Source: Coprinellus micaceus (taxonomy: Eukaryota > Basidiomycota > Agaricomycetes > Agaricales > Psathyrellaceae). From it: 64,000 bases of DNA. The position numbers were made by a program, and so were the translations under genes. Position 1 is the first letter of the stretch, and every line of letters begins with the position of its first letter. The notes under the pieces are model-generated. The model saw only the letters and a list, made by a program, of their open reading frames with translations. It did no database searches and was not told the DNA's origin. Positions 1 through 12,609 of this stretch are shown here, piece by piece. Where the stretch lies: assembly GCA_951394405.1 (NCBI GenBank), contig OX596343.1, positions 1,426,001 to 1,490,000 of the forward strand, written 5' to 3'.

Positions 1-1
1 A

Positions 2-3000
2 ACGACAGTTGCCTTTCCGAACAGCGCTCTGCCTTACATCAGCCTGCTCCAGACATGCTTCCACTCTTGGCCACGCTGTTTGCATTCGTCCATCCTTGTG
101 GCTGATGCGGTGGACCTCCTGCTGCGCGGAGTGGTTCACGTTGATCCCGGGCTTTCGGAAACGGCGAGTGCTGCGCTCAAACGATTCATGGAGGACTCGA
201 CGAACGCGTTGACAGTGGTGGCGCGCTTTACGAGCTTCCTGTTCGGCCCTCAGCGTATCACGCAGGATGTTTCGGGTCCCGGGACCAAGTTGCACGTCGA
301 GGCCGGTTTCCTCGTCAATCTGTGGGTGGAGGTCGTGGAGACGTGGCTGAGGAAGGTCATGGAGATGACTGGCGAGCAGTTCGAGGAGGAGAAGGACATT
401 GTATTGTCAAAATGCGACGACATCGAAGCGGCTGGGCTTTTCCTTCTTAGCCACGAAATGCCAACTGCCCATTCAGCTGGTATTCGGGTCGTCCGACTAT
501 TGGGCCTGCTCTCGACTTACATCACCTCAACGATCAATGCCACTGTTAACCCTGGACACCTCTTCTTCGTCAACCAGCTACACGGCACCGGAGAGGATAT
601 GTCGTTCCTTACAGGATTTGATAACATTCTCGATCGTTCGCAACTGGCCCGGTTGGAGCAATGGAGGCAAATCAAGAAGGACGGTCTCCTCCTACGGATA
701 GCAGACAGCAATTCCGACAAGGATCCTCAGCTCTGGAGATATATCTTCCCATCGTTCCTCAAAACGTGTATGGAACAGGCGGACACGGCTCTTGGAAGTT
801 TTAGAGAGATTATCATTGCTGCCGTTTCGAAGTACCATCCTGTCATCTCGCATCTTGCTGGACTCAGCTCTCGTGTCCCTGCAGGACTGGCGACTACTCC
901 AAGGGCTGCGGGAGAAGGCAGTCGGGCGCACAGGGACAACCGACACCTTGTGGACCAGTGGCACATGTGGGTCAAGATCCTATGCTCAACCGCTGTTCTT
1001 CCCGACAGTTCTCGACCGCCATTCACACCGCTTGGAAGAGATCACAGTCGAGCACCCTCGGATATAAACTTCGAGCGGGAGCGCCTTTCTACCAGCCGCG
1101 GCTTGTTCAGGTACCTGACTCCATTCCTGGACTCGGAGCACACCTCTTTCCGCGATGCCGCAGTGCAATGCATCAGCGCCTTCCCCGCCAACACCTACCC
1201 CCAACTGTTGGAAGACCTGAACCTTCTTGCCGGTCGCCAGTTCTACGACGACCCTCGATCGAAGAGTGCAACGCCCCACATGATGATGGCTGACGATCCA
1301 CGATTCCGGTCTGGGAGCACCAGCGGCGGCACGACGACCGCTCTCCAACTTGAGAGAACCAGGCGGCAAGAGCGTTTGCATTCGGCTGTGGCTCGTATAT
1401 ACTGCTTGACGGCCCACTACCTGCAACACCCACGCTTGAATGGGCGTCAAGCGGCACTCGCCCACGTACTCAAATTTGTACGGAACACCCAGGCATTTTT
1501 GACGAGTCCTGAGTCCAGGGAGAACCCGTCCTTGCAACGGTTGCGGCGGTATTTCTGTGGCACAGTAGAGCGACTGTTCGATGGACTGGACACGCTGAAG
1601 GGTTCGGAGAGGTTCATCCCCAAGCATACACATCTATCGTTATATCGGTTATGCGAAGAGTGGTGCCAGGTGGGACCCCAGTCGGAGAATGCCAGGAGAA
1701 GGATGGAGGTTATGATGAGGGCTACGGGGGAGGTGGCAGAAAGCCGAGAGGAAGCCAACGAAGCGATCGAGAGGTTCAAGAGTGAGGCATCGATGTTGTC
1801 TTATGCAGCCGTTGGGGCCCTGACTTCACTTTGTGTGCGTCTCCTTTTAAGCCGTTGTGAGACATTTCTGACGATTTGATAGCAAAGGGCGTTCTTCCCC
1901 TCTGACGTAGCCCAGGCCACCCAGCAAACCGGGTCGCCGACGGAAAGACAGGCCCCAGAACTCATGAGACCCCTGACGGCTCTGCAGGTGCTGGATCGGC
2001 TGACGGCGATCCTTGGATCACCGCACAAGGGTAGCCAGGCCAAGGCCAAGTGCGTTCTCTGTCCCTCTATCGCATTCCTCCTCATTCACATGGTGCATTT
2101 CTAGGAAGGGCCTGAAGTCGCTCCTGACTTTTAGCAAGATGGATCCAGAACTTCCCGTCGAAACCCTTCGACGTGCGGCAGTCGTATCTAGCAGATCCGA
2201 TGCAACGAACGAACGGGTCTTCGAAGTCATCTCTGAGATTATCTGTCAAGAAACCCACCACTTTACATTCGAGCAGACCATCTGCCTTGGCCTCACCAGC
2301 CTTCGCCACCCTTCAGTCAAGATACGCACCTTGGCGTTTCGAATGCTTGAAGCGATTCACCAACAACACTCCGGCTTATTGGCAATGTCGACGTTCGAAG
2401 CCGCGATCTCGAGCCAAGCTTCGGGAACCTACATCCACGCGCACCGCCAGATCTCCGACTTCCTCGCTGGAGAACACCCACAGCAAGCGACGAAGATTCT
2501 CATCCAACTTGGCTACTGGTTACCCTCGCTCCCACCCGAAACCGCAGATACCAACACCATCCTCCTCCTCCTTCAAAGCCTCGAGTTCTGGATCCCCAAC
2601 ATCAACCTCATGACAGAAGACCGGACGCAGCATTCGAACGAAGGCCTCGACTGCTTGTACCACATGATGTCGATGAGTCTGCGCTACGGCTCTAGCCACG
2701 CTGAGCAGATACTCATCCTCTGGGCCAAGCTCGTGGAGTCGCCACATCAATCCAACGGTCACGCGACCGTTCGCTTCCTCCTCGAACAGTCGCACAAGGT
2801 TGGTAACACGATCTACGTCGCGTGTGCGGCGAACATCGTTTCATGCCTCTGCCAAACATCGGAAGGCCGCGAGATTTTCACTGAGCTCTGTTCGGTCATC
2901 GAACCTGTCCGCATGCTCCCGGTCATCGACCACAAACTAGCGTTCCCGGAGGCGGAGGATATGGAGCTGTGGGCAGACTTGGATGCCCTATTTGCCGAGC

Positions 3001-5000
3001 AACCGCGTTTGACGCTAGGGTCGGCTCAATTCGCGTGGTTATTCCTCACGGATGTGTCATTGCAGAGGCAGTGGGAGATGCAGGCGCAGCTTCCTGTCCT
3101 CCTCCATGTCGTCTTCACTCATCTCGACCATCGAGTTCCGTTCGTTCGGTCTCGGGCAAGGAGTATGGTCTTCCAACTTCTCCGATCTTGGACGCCGGGC
3201 TACGATGAACTGCAAGAGAGGTCGATGGAGCGGTCAAGAACCTCTGTCAAGGAACGGATTGCGACGCTGGAGAAGGAGATAGAGGAGTACTACTGGAAGG
3301 AGGACGATACGAGCGAGGAGGTGGAGCCCAAGATGAGGTGGTTGTGCCAGAAGGTACTGGAGTTCCTGGACCCTCTCATGCCATCGCTCGCGAGCCACTG
3401 GGGATCGCTTGCGTTGGAGTGGGGGACGTCGTGTTCGATCAGGGCCACGGCTTTCAGGTCGTTGCAAATCTTCAGGGCATTGATGCCTCGAGTCAAGACA
3501 GCAGACTTTGCCTTACTCCTCGGGCGTTTATCGAACACCGTCTCGTCGGCAGATCCCAACATCCAGCACTTCACTTCTGAGATGTTCCTCACTCTCCATG
3601 CTGTGATCAGCGCCCAAGACAAGGATCCATCGCTCCTGCCACAGATGTTCTGGTGCATCGCTGCGTGCCTATCAACCACCGTCGAGTCCGAATTCTCGCA
3701 GTGTCTGGACCTGCTGGAGACGCTTCTCTCCCGGATGAACCTCGACGATCCCGAGATGGTCGACGCCCTGCATTCGCAGATGCCGTTGGAGTGGAAAGGC
3801 CCGCAGTGCCTACAACCGACGCTTCTCAAGGGTCTTCGGTCGTCTGTCACCGCTGCGAAGACGTTCAAAATCCTCCAAACGCTTGCAATGGCCCAGGACA
3901 CACACTTTATCGACCCCTCCGATGGACGTCTGCGGGACTTGTACACTGTGTCCCTGCCATGGTGCTTCAACGCCATGGACAAGCAAGATTCTTCACTCTC
4001 CAGTTTCGCCGAGCGACTTGCTCAGCTCGCCGGTCAAGAGGGCAAGACCAGCATCCAGCGCATCATGAACTCGTTCTCCAAGAGCGCATTCCGAACGAAG
4101 GACGACTTCCTCCGCCAGTCGGTATCGACACTACGCGAGCACTATGGGTCGAGGAACTGGACGGATATCGTGACGCTGCTGATGGGGTTGGTGTTGAATT
4201 CGGAGATTTGGCTACGAACCAATGCCATGCAGGTGGTAAAGGTACTCTTCCAACACCGGGAAACTCGGAACCCTGTCGAGCTACTGGGATCGGAGCTGTT
4301 AATGCCCCTTCTGAGGTTGCTCGAAACCGACCTGGCTCCTCTAGCTTTGGAGGTGTTGGAAGAGCCGATATCGATGTTCGGAGGGCCCGCGGCGAAGCAT
4401 GTGTTACGCATGAGTATGCAGATGCCGAATTTGCTCAAGAGCAAGGAGGCTGACTCCGTCACCATCGTCTTTGGCGCACCGGAGGAGTCGGGTTGGTCAA
4501 TAGCACAAGCGGATATGCAGAGGGAGGCGTGCAGGGGGAACGTGGTGGCGGTCTTCGATACCTGCTCTGTACCAACTCGACCTTCACGCATCGACTTCGA
4601 GCCCGAGGTAGAAGCTCTCGCCTCTATCAAGACACCCATTGCGAACGACCCGAACGGGGTAGTGCGGAACTTCCAGGACCTCAATAGCATCTTCCAGAAT
4701 AACGAGCTGTTGCAGGCTCAGCAGACGCCAGTTGTCCCGGTTCCGACCAGGAGGTTGGAGGCGAGGGTAGCAGCAATTCTTGCGAAGTCGACCGCTCCGG
4801 AGTTCGTTACGGACATACCGCAGACGCCGTTCATTGATGTGTTCAGGATTGGAAGTGGGGTTGATAACAGTGTGGTGTATGAGGAAGAGTCGGACGATGA
4901 CTCTGATTCGGATTCTGACGCTGATTCCTTTATCTTTGACTCTGTTACCTCTCCGAGACGTCCGCCGGCTACCAACGGCTTTGCGTATCACCAGCATTAA
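2..5000 (+). CDS. TAO3: Furry/Tao3/Mor2-like cell morphogenesis protein (5' end cut off by window)
   Basis: Member of the Furry (Fry/Tao3/Mor2) family, very large HEAT/ARM-type scaffolds that work with the NDR kinase (Cbk1/Orb6, RAM network) in polarised growth and septation. The frame is open from base 2, so the start lies upstream. I read three exons: 2-1834, 1883-2049 and 2105-5000. The introns are 48 and 55 nt, and joining them keeps one frame of about 1631 residues. The junction at 1834/1883 restores a family-like block (SLC then RAFFPSD), and exon 2 holds the ALQVLDRLTAILG block. The C-terminal part is all helical repeat. The last about 50 residues are an acidic Asp/Ser run (DSDSDSDADS) ending in ANGFAYHQH-type sequence. 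No catalytic residues are expected. The family call rests on remembered motifs and architecture and was not checked by a search. Confidence 0.82.
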
Positions 5001-5378
5001 CCTAGTTGTTCTCTGCTTATTTCTTTCATCCAGGACCATTGTATGATATATCCTCGCATAGTTTTCTGTCACGTCATCCTTAGAGAAATTCACGCACGCT
5101 TCTGGCGAGTGCTACGAAATGTGAGGTTGTGAAGGGCCAAAAACCCAACGGCGGATGATATGAATTGGCGTATCTAGATCTCTGATCACAGATGGTGGAA
5201 GTTGAATGGACGGAAGTGGACGGAAGGAGCCTAGCGGCTTCAGGTCCTCGGGGGGCTGAACGTCGAACGAGGAAGCCTCAGGGAGGACTCAGGAGTCAGG
5301 ACTCGTCGAGCCTCGAGAGTCGAGGTCCGAGGACTCCGAGTCTCCGACTTGACGAGGAGCAGGAGGAGCAAAAAGTCT
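5001..5378. other. 3' UTR/intergenic, no gene seen
   Basis: Downstream region of the Tao3-like gene up to the tRNA. It contains GAGGACTC/GAGTC-rich near-repeats around 5255-5360 but no ORF or RNA gene I can support. Confidence 0.5.
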
Positions 5379-5482
5379 GACGAGAGTGGGATTCGAACCC
5401 ACGCCCTTTCGGACCAGATGTAGTGGACATTCGAATGCCCTGATCCTTAGTCTGGCGCCTTAGACCGCTCGGCCATCTCGCC
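5379..5482 (-). tRNA. tRNA-Leu (anticodon AAG) with a 25-nt intron
   Basis: Read on the minus strand the segment starts GGCGAGATGGCCGAGCGG and ends GGGTTCGAATCCCAC-TCTCGTC. The 7-bp acceptor stem pairs (GGCGAGA with TCTCGTC, one G-U). The D arm, a class-II-like variable arm and the TTCGAAT T loop are all present. The anticodon stem CCAGA/TCTGG is split: after anticodon AAG and the purine at position 37 there is an extra segment, about 5420-5444 on the plus strand. This is the canonical nuclear tRNA intron site. Removing 25 nt leaves a 79-nt tRNA before CCA. The A box lies in GGCCGAGCGGTCTAAGG and the B box in GGTTCGAATCC, so it should be transcribed by RNA polymerase III. Confidence 0.93.
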
Positions 5483-6405
5483 ATGATGCCCGAAGCACAA
5501 TATGCGTACGTAAGCCGTCACGCGGCCGGCACGGGAGCGAGGCCGGCAAACGCCGGTTCAGGTCGTCGTTGCGGCTGCGCATCCAAGTCCCGGGTTCCTG
5601 TTTCTCTGCACGAACCACCATGTCATTGTCGAGCTAATATTGCTGTCTTCTAGTCATCTGTGGAGACTTTATGGGGCTGTCAGTGTGACCTCTCACTCTG
5701 CCCCTCGGCGGCTTCATGATTAGTTTGACCTCGAGGCGGAAGGGCGTTCATGTCCGAGTGTGAACGATGGTTACCAATGAGAAACTCGGGTGAGTGCCCC
5801 CCTCGCGATAACAGGAATTGCTATTGAGTAGTAAACACGCTGCCTACCTAGCATCTGTCATTGGAAAACTGCGGCCGTCAGCAAGTATTCATTGCCGGGT
5901 CATGCATTGCATCATGGGAGCACCCTCCTCTGACATTAAAGCCTTGAGGATGTGCGCACTTTCCTCATAGAACGGCCAGCCACGACGCATCAACTCATTC
6001 TCCTCAATCACTATATTCGCCTCCAAATGGTACCTTCAGAACCTAGGCCAGAAATGGCGCAGAAACCCCGAAGTTCCGTCGCAATTGGTTCCTCTGCGCG
6101 CGAATCCCGAAACGTGTCCCCGATATGATTGAAAGAACACGGGGATTGTGGGCTCCGGTGTAAGTCTCGACTGTCGCGAAGCCCGCGTCCTTGAAAGAAA
6201 GGCGTGCATTCGTGATCTCACTTCCGTTTGTAGGAATTAGAAAGTAGGGTGGAGCTTAACTCTTTTTGCAGTTTCCGAAGTGAAAGGGAATAACGACCGA
6301 AGACAGCAGTCATCAAGAGGACCGCCTTTGTTCTTTAACCAGCAGCCCTTCCCCCTTCACGATCGACTGCCCCTGGTCACTTCATATCGGTCTTTTCATA
6401 CGATC
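5483..6405. other. intergenic, nothing recognised
   Basis: No ORF with family resemblance and no RNA gene seen. It contains the upstream region of the gene starting at 6406. Confidence 0.5.
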
Positions 6406-7777
6406 ATGAGCACTTGCACAAAGGAGAGAAGCGGGACAGAGAGCCCAGTGCGTCACATTCCAACCTTTCATCATTCCCAATGCTCACGCGCCCCATGACA
6501 GCGTCCACTTACTCCCCCAACAACTGACGATGAGGCAGTGGATACGCCGGCCGTCTCCCGTCTCGCGTTGCCCTCACCGCACTTCACTTTCGCATTCGCC
6601 TCCGACTCTCGGAGCGACCTCAGAATAGTCTCGTTCATCTGCGAGGATGGGGACACCCTGGGCAAGCCTATCGCATTCCTCCAGCACGAGCTCGAAGACT
6701 TCCCATCCGAAGAGGAGTGGTACAGAAACATGGACCGCGACACTGTTATGATCGCAGCACCAGACTGGACCCCTCCGCAAACTCCGTTGGATGACGGTTT
6801 CGATATAACGCTACCAGACCCATCAGCCTTTCTGGAGGCTCCGTCTCTCCAACCTCCACAATCCTCAACCGCATCGGCATTCGCCTTCTTCCAGAACGCG
6901 TTCTTGAACCGGCCGGAGCGCCCCGAAAGCGACACGTCGAGCGTATCTTCAGGCTCGTGTTACTCCCGCTTGAGCGGAGAGTCCCTCGGTAGTTCGGAGG
7001 AGTCCTACCATGATTGCGAACAAGCGCGAGGGACCGTCAACTCATCCACCCTAGGAGGATTGGATGTGTACATGCGCACGGGGTCAATCATTCACTGGAC
7101 GCACCACCCACAATACGCCGCACGGATTGAACGAAGTTCACAACCCTCCTTCCTCCGCGAGTTGAACGCATGGGACGACGATCGATTCGACTTTGACCCC
7201 GTCACGCCGTTTGCGAGAGATTGGCAGACGAAGGTAGATATAGAGAAGCCAGGAGCCGAAGACCAGGGTGTCGTAAGCCCATCTTCTTCATCACTGCGCC
7301 TTCATATTCTGAGGTTCTGAATTCTTCCAGGTCGAAGTAGCACGTTCAGAACGCACCCCGAGCGAGCCCGCAGGGGAACGCGTGGAGGAGCCAGTCGCGA
7401 ACACGCATAACTCGACGCCGGGCGTCAGTTCAAGCCCACGGAAGCGCCTGAGGAAGCCCAGACCACCACAGCCATCACCTTCGGATCGCCCATTCATCGA
7501 GCCAAAACCCAAAACCTCCCCTCTTCCTGGTCTCAAAGTCTTTGCCCACCTCGTTCCAATCATCTGCTGTCCAAATCGGAAACCAATCGATAGTCCGCCA
7601 ACATCACCTTCCTTCAGAATTCTGCTTCCTCGTCCTCGCCTTGATGCCCTCCTTCAATACGGATCGAAGGCACATTCTGAGAATGTCACGGCACCAAAAA
7701 GTCGACGCGCAGGTGGAAAGGAACCTTGGGTTTGGGTCGACATAACACGTCGTTCTGCGACTTCTTCTCAAAGATAG
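6406..7777 (+). CDS. hypothetical protein, first of a tandem related pair
   Basis: Unrecognised protein, about 408 aa in my model: exons 6406-6447, 6535-7272 and 7331-7777. The second junction (donor GTAAGC at 7273, acceptor CCAG at 7330) is firm and keeps frame. The first is weaker, because only a TGAG acceptor at 6534 keeps phase. The N-terminal part has an HFTFAFASD stretch that resembles the LTFAAxWDP stretches of the next gene. The middle is Ser/Pro/Asp-rich and probably disordered (FFDP-like acidic patches). The C-terminus has a basic segment (SPRKRLRKPRPP) and ends near a KEPWVWVDI block comparable to the EKWVLIDV end of the neighbour at 8586-10100. No signal peptide, membrane segment or catalytic motif is visible. 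Function unknown. Confidence 0.6.
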
Positions 7778-8585
7778 GTGGACGAGCCGGCTTCCCGTCT
7801 ACCAGTACTCGTGTACGATATGCCAACCGACCCTTTTTGCGCCACCAGAAATCGGGGCCCTTTCGGCCCAGCGAATGCGAACGAAGTTGCCTCCTCGAGG
7901 TTGTCGTTCGCCCTGCGTACCGTCGCCGTTGTCGCATCGTTCCCGACCCGGTGACACGCAAAGAAACCGCATCTCCCATTTCCATTGGGTTTGCATCACC
8001 TGGTTTCTTTCATTTTTGCAGAAGCTGTTCGTTCTGAGCCTCGTTTCAGTGTCAATGTGAGAAAACATGTGGAGAACGAGGTTGTTTTCTATACCGAGTG
8101 TTCACTGGAATCCACAATAAACTCCGCGCTACGCCTCCATGGCTTGGCTGCATGATGGTTACTCTGAACTAGCTCCTTCCCTCCACCCACATCACTTCTT
8201 ACTTTCGCAGATTGGCAACTCATCTTATCACTTCCCAAAACGCGGCGAGGATACTTTACTTGACTACGGCATGTGCTGGTATATGAAGGAGAGTCTAGTC
8301 CTTTGTTGGCAAGTGCTCCTTTCCGGTTTATTAGAAACCGCCCTTGAAGGCATCGGTGGGTTTTCAAAGGAGGCTGGCCAGCCGTCCCCTTTCGCCTTCC
8401 CTTTCCCTATCTCCGTCTCCCATTCCTTCAACGCTGACCCCCAAGTGAAGGCGTCAACTACCTCCCGTGAGTGAATCCAGCGCCCGTACTTGACGCTCAA
8501 ACGCTAACTCGATCGTCGATCGCAGACTTTCCTTTGAATCCAAGCCCGAGCACGCAGGCAGGTCGTGCGGCTCAGGCACGGGCCA

Positions 8586-10100
8586 ATGTATCAAAGACAA
8601 AGGGCGCCCCAAGCTCCTCCCAAGCATTCCAATCATCAGTTACCGACCCCCGGGAGGAGGCCGCAGCTCGAGGAGCGCGATCCAGTGCGTAGTCAACCTA
8701 TACGACCCCGATTCGAGGCTTACGTTTTCCTTCGTCCCGGCCAGGTTCTCCGCGACTCGAGCTTGACCTTTGCAGCTGTCTGGGACCCAGAGAGCGGTGC
8801 TCTGCAGTCTTTCACGGGAGATAGTCTCGGGAAGCTGTCCAACTACGTCGAGGAGCCGGCCGAAAAGGAGTTGCCCAGACCCCCTGTCCCGCCCAAGACA
8901 TGGAGTACGACCCTGCGTGCTGCCCATTGGCAGAGTCAATTCGACCGTACCCGGCCCCTTGGACGCCCAGCTTATACCCCGAACAATACGAGGGAATCGC
9001 AGGCGTCCCTTCTATTCAGCGACACTGATGTACGTCGGACCTCGTCCCGCTCGGGTGCCCTTTTGGCTCATATATTTGAACCAGTCCATAGCTACGATCC
9101 CGAGCATCTATAGTGACGACGCTGAAACCCTGTATGGACACTGGCAGTTCGCACGACAGGAGCCTCTCAAGGATACGAAATCTTCGACCACTCGCGCGAA
9201 AGATATATACGCAATGACTCCAAAGTCGCAACTCACCTTCGCTGCCCTATGGGACCCCACGAAAGGCTTCTGCACACTCCAAGGCGGCGTTCTTGTCCCA
9301 GTATCCAACACACCACAACGTCCAGAGCACAGACCATCTAAATTACTCTACGATGCCGACTTCTATCCGACCGATTGGGATGCGGATTCAGAGCCGACCT
9401 TGACGAACTCGGATTTCCTCCCGACACCCCCCAACTCCCGACATGCCTTTTCATTGTCATCGCTGAAGGCCAAGAAACTGACCATAGGGACGCCGGCGTC
9501 GCCTGAGGTTCCTTTCGATTACCCGACCCAGTACGCTGCGTTTTGTGAGAGCCCGAAGCAGATTGAATCCTCTCAGTTGCCGGACCATGATCTCGAGGAT
9601 GAAGGCTTCTTCGATTCGTTTGGGAACCATTCAGATTGCGAGCCTCATCTCGTACGTCATTCCCGCTGTTTACTTGGCTTCCACGCTCATGTAGCACCCA
9701 ACGATAGCCTTCCCGTTTCTCCACCACCACTTTCTATACCTCATCCTCGCGATACCTCAATGCCGACCTCACATCCATCGCGACCCCTGGTGCCAACTCC
9801 TTGACCTTTCCTTCTACTGTTGCCCTGGAAGCTCGAGCTGCGTATTACAACGGTAAGCCGAAGTCGATTCACACTCCCGAGGAAGACACCACCCCGAAAC
9901 CACGCCAAACGCGCAAAATCAGTTTACCTGCCATTCGAACTAAAGACTCGGGAATGCCACATTCCGGGTCTTTCAAGCTTCAGGCTCCCCCTCTTCCTCG
10001 TTTCTCCAATGTGCTGAAGGCGTCGTGGTCGCTGAAGCGCAGACCTACTCAGGAGAAGGAGAAGTGGGTCCTTATCGATGTTCGTCCTATAGGGAAGTAG
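8586..10100 (+). CDS. hypothetical protein with internal LTFAAxWDP repeats, second of a tandem pair
   Basis: Unrecognised protein, about 467 aa: exons 8586-9029, 9085-9651 and 9708-10100, with 55- and 56-nt introns and all phases consistent. The last acceptor (CGATAG, 9707) was chosen because it opens a continuous frame through ARAAYYNGKPKS to the C-terminus. Two halves each carry a related stretch (SSLTFAAVWDPESG and SQLTFAALWDPTKG), which suggests an internal duplication. The C-terminal 40 residues are basic and end with EKWVLIDVRP, like the upstream gene. An in-frame TGA at 8535 blocks extension, so the ATG at 8586 is taken as the start. A further 5' exon, using a donor near 8472, cannot be excluded. 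Function unknown; probably cytosolic or nuclear and largely disordered. Confidence 0.62.
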
Positions 10101-10403
10101 AGCGTTCGGACGCCATTTCTCCGCCGAGACGTCATTTCACACTTGATTATGCTTGCTTCTTGTATACCATCCGTTCTGAACCATTCACTCCTTCAAGCTA
10201 TATATTACCTTCGTTACCTCTCTGTATCTCTAGGATCTCGGATATCTGGGCTCCGTGCGAACAATCATGATCTTGATGCTCTCGTACAAGTGACCACCCC
10301 GCTCTTTCAAGCTGTACATTAGACTATTAGACTACGTATGCTCTATGCCACTACATTGGAAACAAACCGCCGCTCACATGAAGCGGCCTCCATGCTCCCG
10401 GGG

Positions 10404-11212
10404 TTAGGTGTTAGGCCAAACACGATCGTCCAGCAGCCCACCATACTCAGCCTCCACCGTGTCGAGCCAGGCTTCGATGCTACCGTTCTCGTCCACGATG
10501 GTCTCGTTTGCTGCGTCGCGTCAACATCCTCTGGTTGAACTTGTAAGCGAGAAGCCACGTACCAATTTGTGGAGGAGGGGGTTCCACCCGAGGATCCAAC
10601 GCCATGCCCCAACGGTGGATATGAAGGTCGATAACTCCCCGGACAACTTCGTCAAGCGTGTAGTAATGTTGCAAAATTGCCATAATTTGTGCCGTAGATT
10701 GGTAGGCAAGGAGGTATTTTTCCACATTTTCCTGGTCCTCCTCCCATTCCAGACGATACTTGCTATACAGAGCCAAGGTAGCGATGATTTCAGTCCGGGT
10801 GAGGCAGGCGCGCGGGTTTTCGGCGTTCATGCCCTGGCTACGACCATATGAACCTGAGCTCCCCTCATCTCTCTTAAACCTGTCTCTGTCCAGGCCGTCC
10901 AGGGTTCGGATAGGGACTCGTGGGACTCGTGAGCCGTCGTCCGCCCCAAGATGGTCAGAAGAGGAAACTGGCCCGTCGGGGGTGGCGGCGAATGGCCACC
11001 CGGTGGCCATTCGCCTGCGTTTGGTCGGTCCCTGAGCCTCAAGTTGACCGTCGGCTTCCCTGTTCGAAACATGTGACGAAGAGTGTCATCGTCAACCATG
11101 AGCTACTAGTACACCCCGCACACAATTGTGGCACTTACGGGCGCTTTGACCCGGACCGGTTCTCGTACATGGGTGAAAGTACGTCGTTGCGAAGGGTCTG
11201 AGGGCTCTGCAT
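10404..11212 (-). CDS. hypothetical protein (3' exons firm, 5' structure uncertain)
   Basis: Minus-strand gene of unknown function. The last two coding segments are supported: an exon from about 10990 down to 10563 and a terminal exon 10510-10404, joined across a 52-nt GTACGT...GCAG intron. This gives an end reading ANETIVDENG, then AWLDTVEAEYGGLL. The conserved-looking core contains LTRTEIIATLALYSKYRLEWEEDQENVEKY (a predicted helix pair), then PQIANE. The N-terminus is Pro/Ser-rich. A plausible start is the ATG at 11212 with a GTAAGT donor soon after, but the 5' junctions could not be resolved by eye because the frame changes between 10990 and 11100. It lies divergent from the gene at 11503, with about 290 bp between them. 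Confidence 0.5.
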
Positions 11213-11502
11213 GTTGGCGTGCGTGTTTGGGGGGAGGGGGGAACTTAATTAAAGTTGGGAGGTGTAGAGTAGTTGAGGAGTTTAGGAGAGGAGAAGGGAG
11301 AAAAGAAAGGGGTGAGACATACTGACTAAACCACCGACGTAGTTCCCACGCGCGGCGACGTCCAAGCCCCATTAAAATGGACACAGTTTAAGGATAGGCT
11401 CATTCTAAATCCAATGTAGTTTATACATAGGCATGCGTCCATTTTCCGCAAGCTTCGAACCTCAGACAAACCCCCATTCATCACCACACCTGACAGATCC
11501 GG

Positions 11503-12609
11503 ATGCACGGGGGCAAGAAGACTAGTGAGCATGATCGCTCTTCGGAGTCTTCGTATGAGCTGATCGTTTTCCGACCTGTCTGGGTTCCAAGCCCGAAGGA
11601 CTCCTCCACCACCACGCCCCGGTCCGGCCCCAAGACACTCCCTCCCCCTCCGAATTTACAGAATGAGGCGGGGAGGATTGACGAGAACGAGGAGCAGGAT
11701 GAAGGACAAGGGGAACGGAATCAGGCACAGCCTAATGTCGCTTCGACATCAACGGGTGTACATACGGGGGGTGCGTCTTAAGCACTCGACTCTACTTTTG
11801 CGTTTGTTTCGACTGAGAGGGCTGTGTAGTTTGACGCAGGTTCCCAACCCGAAGTGGATAGCCGTCCCTCGGACCAGTCACAGCCACCCGCAAGTCGGTT
11901 CTCCACCGACTCAGAGGGCACGGACATGGTTGGACATTCACAACCGCCTCTGAGCTTAAATAAGAAGTTTCGGCTCGCCTTCACCAAGCTCCGTCGTCCC
12001 CGAAACCCAGGGCAAGCGACCCCAGCGGCCGGATCGTCGTCCGGCATTCCTCAACGCCCACCTCGCCCACCATCGTTAACCCTATCGTCGCGAAGCCTTC
12101 ACGGTCAAGGTGACTCGGTTAACACTGCTGAATCATCAAACGCGGCAAAAACAAACCCGCCAGCCCTACCCTCATTGCCCCAGAGCAGGGATACCTTCCT
12201 CAACCCGGAAAAGGGCTACCGCAATCCGTTAGCATCATCGGGACCAGGGACCGACCTCCTTCCGAATCCTTCGACTCAGAAGTATAATTTCGGGTCGACA
12301 GGCGTATCGTTTCCGATGGATACGAGTGCCAACACTCGCGCCGCCGTCCCCCCGTCAGACAACATCCCTGAGCCTCGCTCCATGGCGGTTGCCTCGTCTC
12401 TGCCCTCCAGGGAAACGTCAGAATTTGACCAAGTAGTAGACCGTATAAGGCGGCTTTCTCCTGACCACATACGTGCCTTACTGGAGCGGTTTAACGATGG
12501 TAGTTTGGAGGGGTTGCTTGATGCCAGGGACTCTGATGACCCTGGGCACCGTGACGGAGATTACGATGAACACCCGCCTCCTAGCGAGGAGGAAGGAGAG
12601 CACTTTTAA
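11503..12609 (+). CDS. hypothetical Pro/Ser-rich protein
   Basis: Unrecognised protein, 345 aa: exons 11503-11770 and 11840-12609 around a 69-nt intron (GTGCGT...CGCAG). Joining them gives a smooth HTGGSQPEVDSR junction. It is mostly low complexity (Pro, Ser, Asp), with an SLNKKFRLAFTKLRRPR basic helix near residue 125. Close to the C-terminus is a more ordered helical segment, FDQVVDRIRRLSPDHIRALLERF. The tail is acidic (SEEEGEHF). No membrane segment or enzyme motif is visible. The start ATG at 11503 is the first in frame. Function unknown. Confidence 0.6.

Noticed and set aside
986..1633. 215-residue minus-strand frame in the Tao3-like gene
   Set aside because: Antisense to the helical-repeat coding exon with no independent family resemblance.
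8139..8474. 111-residue plus-strand frame before the gene at 8586
   Set aside because: Could hold a 5' exon, but joining it by the donor near 8472 runs into an in-frame stop at 8535. Not annotated.
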